A stretch of 6,107 bases of DNA, from the NCBI GenBank assembly GCA_016788945.1, contig JAEUSA010000256.1, forward strand, positions 1 through 6,107, in the 5' to 3' direction. This stretch comes from Leptospiraceae bacterium. Its GTDB lineage: Bacteria > Spirochaetota > Leptospiria > Turneriellales > Turneriellaceae. Below are positions 5,293 to 6,107 of the stretch, piece after piece. A model generated the notes under the pieces. The model was given only the letters and a program-made list of their open reading frames with translations. It searched no databases and was not told the origin of the DNA. Positions within the stretch are counted from its first letter, which is position 1. Each line of letters opens with the position of its first letter. The translations under genes were made by a program, and so were the position numbers.

Positions 5293-5730
5293 ATGAAGAA
5301 GATTTTATTGGCCGTATTATCCATGGGCCTCTTGTCCACGGGCCTTATGGCAAACGACATTGCAGGTACTTGGGTCACCATCGACGACGAGACAGGTCTT
5401 GCCAAGTCGCATGTGAATATTTGGGTGCACAACGGCGTTGCTTATGGCAAAGTCACCAAGTTGTTGAACAGAAAACCCGGGGAAGATCCAGATCCCGTAT
5501 GCAATGAGTGCAAAGGCGAATCACACGGCAAAAAGGTCGTGGGACTGACCATCCTTTGGGGGCTCAAGGCTGATGGCGATGAGTGGACCGGCGGCCATAT
5601 TATGGACCCGAAGAACGGCAAGGTCTATAAGTGCAAAATTAAACTGCAGGACGGCGGTAAGACGCTCAAAGTCCGTGGTTTTATCGGCTTCTCTCTGATC
5701 GGTCGTAACCAGATCTGGAAAAAGCTCTGA
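5293..5730 (+). CDS. Secreted DUF2147 family protein
   Basis: A 145-residue protein of the DUF2147 family, whose biochemical role is unknown. A Sec signal peptide is clear: MKK, a hydrophobic core LLAVLSMGLLSTG, and a likely signal peptidase I site after LMA (residue 20). There is no cysteine at +1, so it is not a lipoprotein. The mature chain should be periplasmic or exported. Family landmarks are IAGTWVTIDDETGLAKSHV (23-41), YGKVTKLL (51-58), DPDPVCNECKG (65-75), VVGLTILWGLK (82-92), WTGGHIMDPKNGKVYKCKI (98-116) and LKVRGFIGFSLIGRNQIW (125-142). Length and motif order are those of a complete member, probably a small beta-barrel. Three cysteines (70, 73, 114) stand out in a periplasmic protein: CNEC could form a disulphide or bind metal. 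It is probably transcribed alone, with the hairpin at 5739 downstream. Confidence 0.88.
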   Translation: MKKILLAVLSMGLLSTGLMANDIAGTWVTIDDETGLAKSHVNIWVHNGVAYGKVTKLLNRKPGEDPDPVCNECKGESHGKKVVGLTILWGLKADGDEWTGGHIMDPKNGKVYKCKIKLQDGGKTLKVRGFIGFSLIGRNQIWKKL

Positions 5731-5738
5731 TTTGACAG

Positions 5739-5757
5739 CGGGGCGCAAGCCGCCCCG
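5739..5757 (+). terminator. GC-rich hairpin downstream of the DUF2147 gene
   Basis: CGGGGCG-CAAGC-CGCCCCG forms a perfect 7-bp stem eight bases after the TGA stop (5728-5730). Position and strength suit a transcription terminator, but only ATTG follows, not a T-run. Termination may be inefficient, or may depend on the second hairpin 18 nt further on. Confidence 0.5.
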
Positions 5758-5774
5758 ATTGCCCCCGGAACCAG

Positions 5775-5821
5775 TTTTCAGGGGATAATGCACCACGTGG
5801 TTGTGTGTTATCCCCTGAAAA
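5775..5821 (+). repeat. Perfect 14-bp inverted repeat forming a long stem-loop
   Basis: TTTTCAGGGGATAA (5775-5788) is exactly complementary to TTATCCCCTGAAAA (5808-5821). In plus-strand RNA the stem continues through U-G, G-U, C-G, A-U and C-G pairs (5789-5793 with 5803-5807), giving 19 bp around a 9-nt loop. In minus-strand RNA the two wobble pairs would be A-C mismatches, so the plus strand folds better. The loop region carries the palindrome ACCACGTGGT (5792-5801). The stem begins with T4 and ends with A4, the reverse of a normal bidirectional terminator. It may be a transcript-end structure, a protein-binding site or a small repeat element. Confidence 0.6.
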
Positions 5822-5862
5822 TATTCTATGGCATTTTGTAAAAACGACCGACAAGCAGACAG

Positions 5863-5870
5863 GGGGATAA
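5863..5870 (+). promoter_or_regulatory. GGGGATAA motif, possible flagellar (sigma-28-like) -10 element of fliD
   Basis: GGGGATAA matches six of eight positions of the sigma-28 -10 box GCCGATAA. It ends 24 nt before ATG 5895, so a start near 5877 would put the GGGAAG ribosome site just inside the transcript. The upstream TAAA (5839-5842) is 20 nt away, while the sigma-28 spacing is about 15, so the -35 match is poor. The same octamer forms the core of both arms of the nearby inverted repeat, so it may instead be a repeated binding site. Confidence 0.22.
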
Positions 5871-5880
5871 GCTCCCCGCA

Positions 5881-5886
5881 GGGAAG
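5881..5886 (+). promoter_or_regulatory. Ribosome binding site of fliD
   Basis: GGGAAG lies 8 nt before ATG 5895. It supports this start over the in-frame ATG at 5910, which has no purine-rich site at a suitable distance. Confidence 0.5.
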
Positions 5887-5894
5887 TTAACTGA

Positions 5895-6107
5895 ATGCCA
5901 GCGCCACAAATGCCAGGTCTTGCGTCGGGAATCGACACCAAAGACTTGGTACGCAAGCTCGTCGAAGTCGAGCGGGCACCGATTGTGAGGCTCGAGACCA
6001 GCAAAAAGGAGCTCGCCGACACGGCAAAGGCCCTCACCGAACTCAGAAAACGTACGAAGACCCTGCAAGATGCTTTGCATGCCATGGCGTCTTTCGAGGC
6101 CGCTTTT
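5895..6107 (+). CDS. fliD: Flagellar hook-associated protein 2 (filament cap), N-terminal part, cut by the right edge
   Basis: Frame 5895-6107 is open to the window end and gives 71 residues. FliD caps the growing flagellar filament and helps flagellin fold into it. The start MPAPQMPGLASGIDTKDLVR matches the FliD N terminus, where a short G(L/I).SG.D....V..L(V/M) motif leads into a long amphipathic helix. Here KLVEVERAPIVRLETSK is followed by a charged heptad-like helix (ELADTAKALTELRKRTKTL), which belongs to the D0 coiled-coil domain. The remaining several hundred residues, including the variable head domains, are outside the window. The ribosome site GGGAAG 8 nt upstream supports ATG 5895. 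Its direct neighbour upstream is the non-flagellar DUF2147 gene, so fliD probably starts its own transcript from the 5731-5894 spacer. Confidence 0.88.
   Translation, partial: MPAPQMPGLASGIDTKDLVRKLVEVERAPIVRLETSKKELADTAKALTELRKRTKTLQDALHAMASFEAAF

Noticed and set aside
5775..5821. Simple bidirectional intrinsic terminator
   Set aside because: The flanks run T4...A4 instead of A-run...T-run, so no U-tract follows the stem on either strand. Kept only as an inverted repeat of unknown role.

Overview
This window looks like ordinary bacterial chromosome, roughly 54% GC by eye, from a flagellated bacterium. It holds eight protein-coding genes that I can name to family level: two cut by the window edges (gmk at the left, fliD at the right) and six complete. 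A ninth, an SPFH-like membrane protein, is recognised only by its architecture. Short Hfq, a flagellar filament cap gene and a DUF2147 protein would fit a moderately GC-rich spirochaete of the Leptospirales (Turneriella-like). That assignment is my impression, not something the sequence proves. I see no transposase, CRISPR array, tRNA, rRNA or phage gene.

Layout. Bases 1-3564 are one tightly packed plus-strand block: gmk (C-terminal part), miaA, hfq, the SPFH-like gene and a mannose-1-phosphate guanylyltransferase. Spacing is 1 nt, 7 nt, 3 nt and then a 62-nt overlap, so this is very probably one operon with translational coupling. It joins nucleotide metabolism, tRNA i6A modification, RNA chaperoning, a membrane scaffold-like protein and GDP-mannose supply. 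The miaA-hfq-SPFH order recalls the proteobacterial miaA-hfq-hflX-hflK-hflC cluster with hflX missing.

An ECF-type sigma factor on the minus strand (3641-4240) converges on this operon. The two transcripts meet at a nested, fully symmetric stem-loop (3592-3641) that touches the sigma stop codon. A 369-bp region (4241-4609) rich in short hairpins separates the sigma gene from plus-strand pth (4610-5140). A hairpin-rich 152-bp spacer then leads to a secreted DUF2147 protein (5293-5730).

The 164-bp spacer before fliD (5895 to the right edge) carries a 7-bp GC hairpin, a perfect 14-bp inverted repeat that extends to a 19-bp stem in the plus-strand RNA, and a third copy of its GGGGATAA core just upstream of the fliD ribosome binding site.

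I found no convincing new multi-gene system. The items most worth checking are the structured intergenic elements, the hfq/SPFH junction (same frame, one stop codon apart) and the dual-coding overlap that gives the guanylyltransferase a lysine/alanine-rich N-terminal extension.
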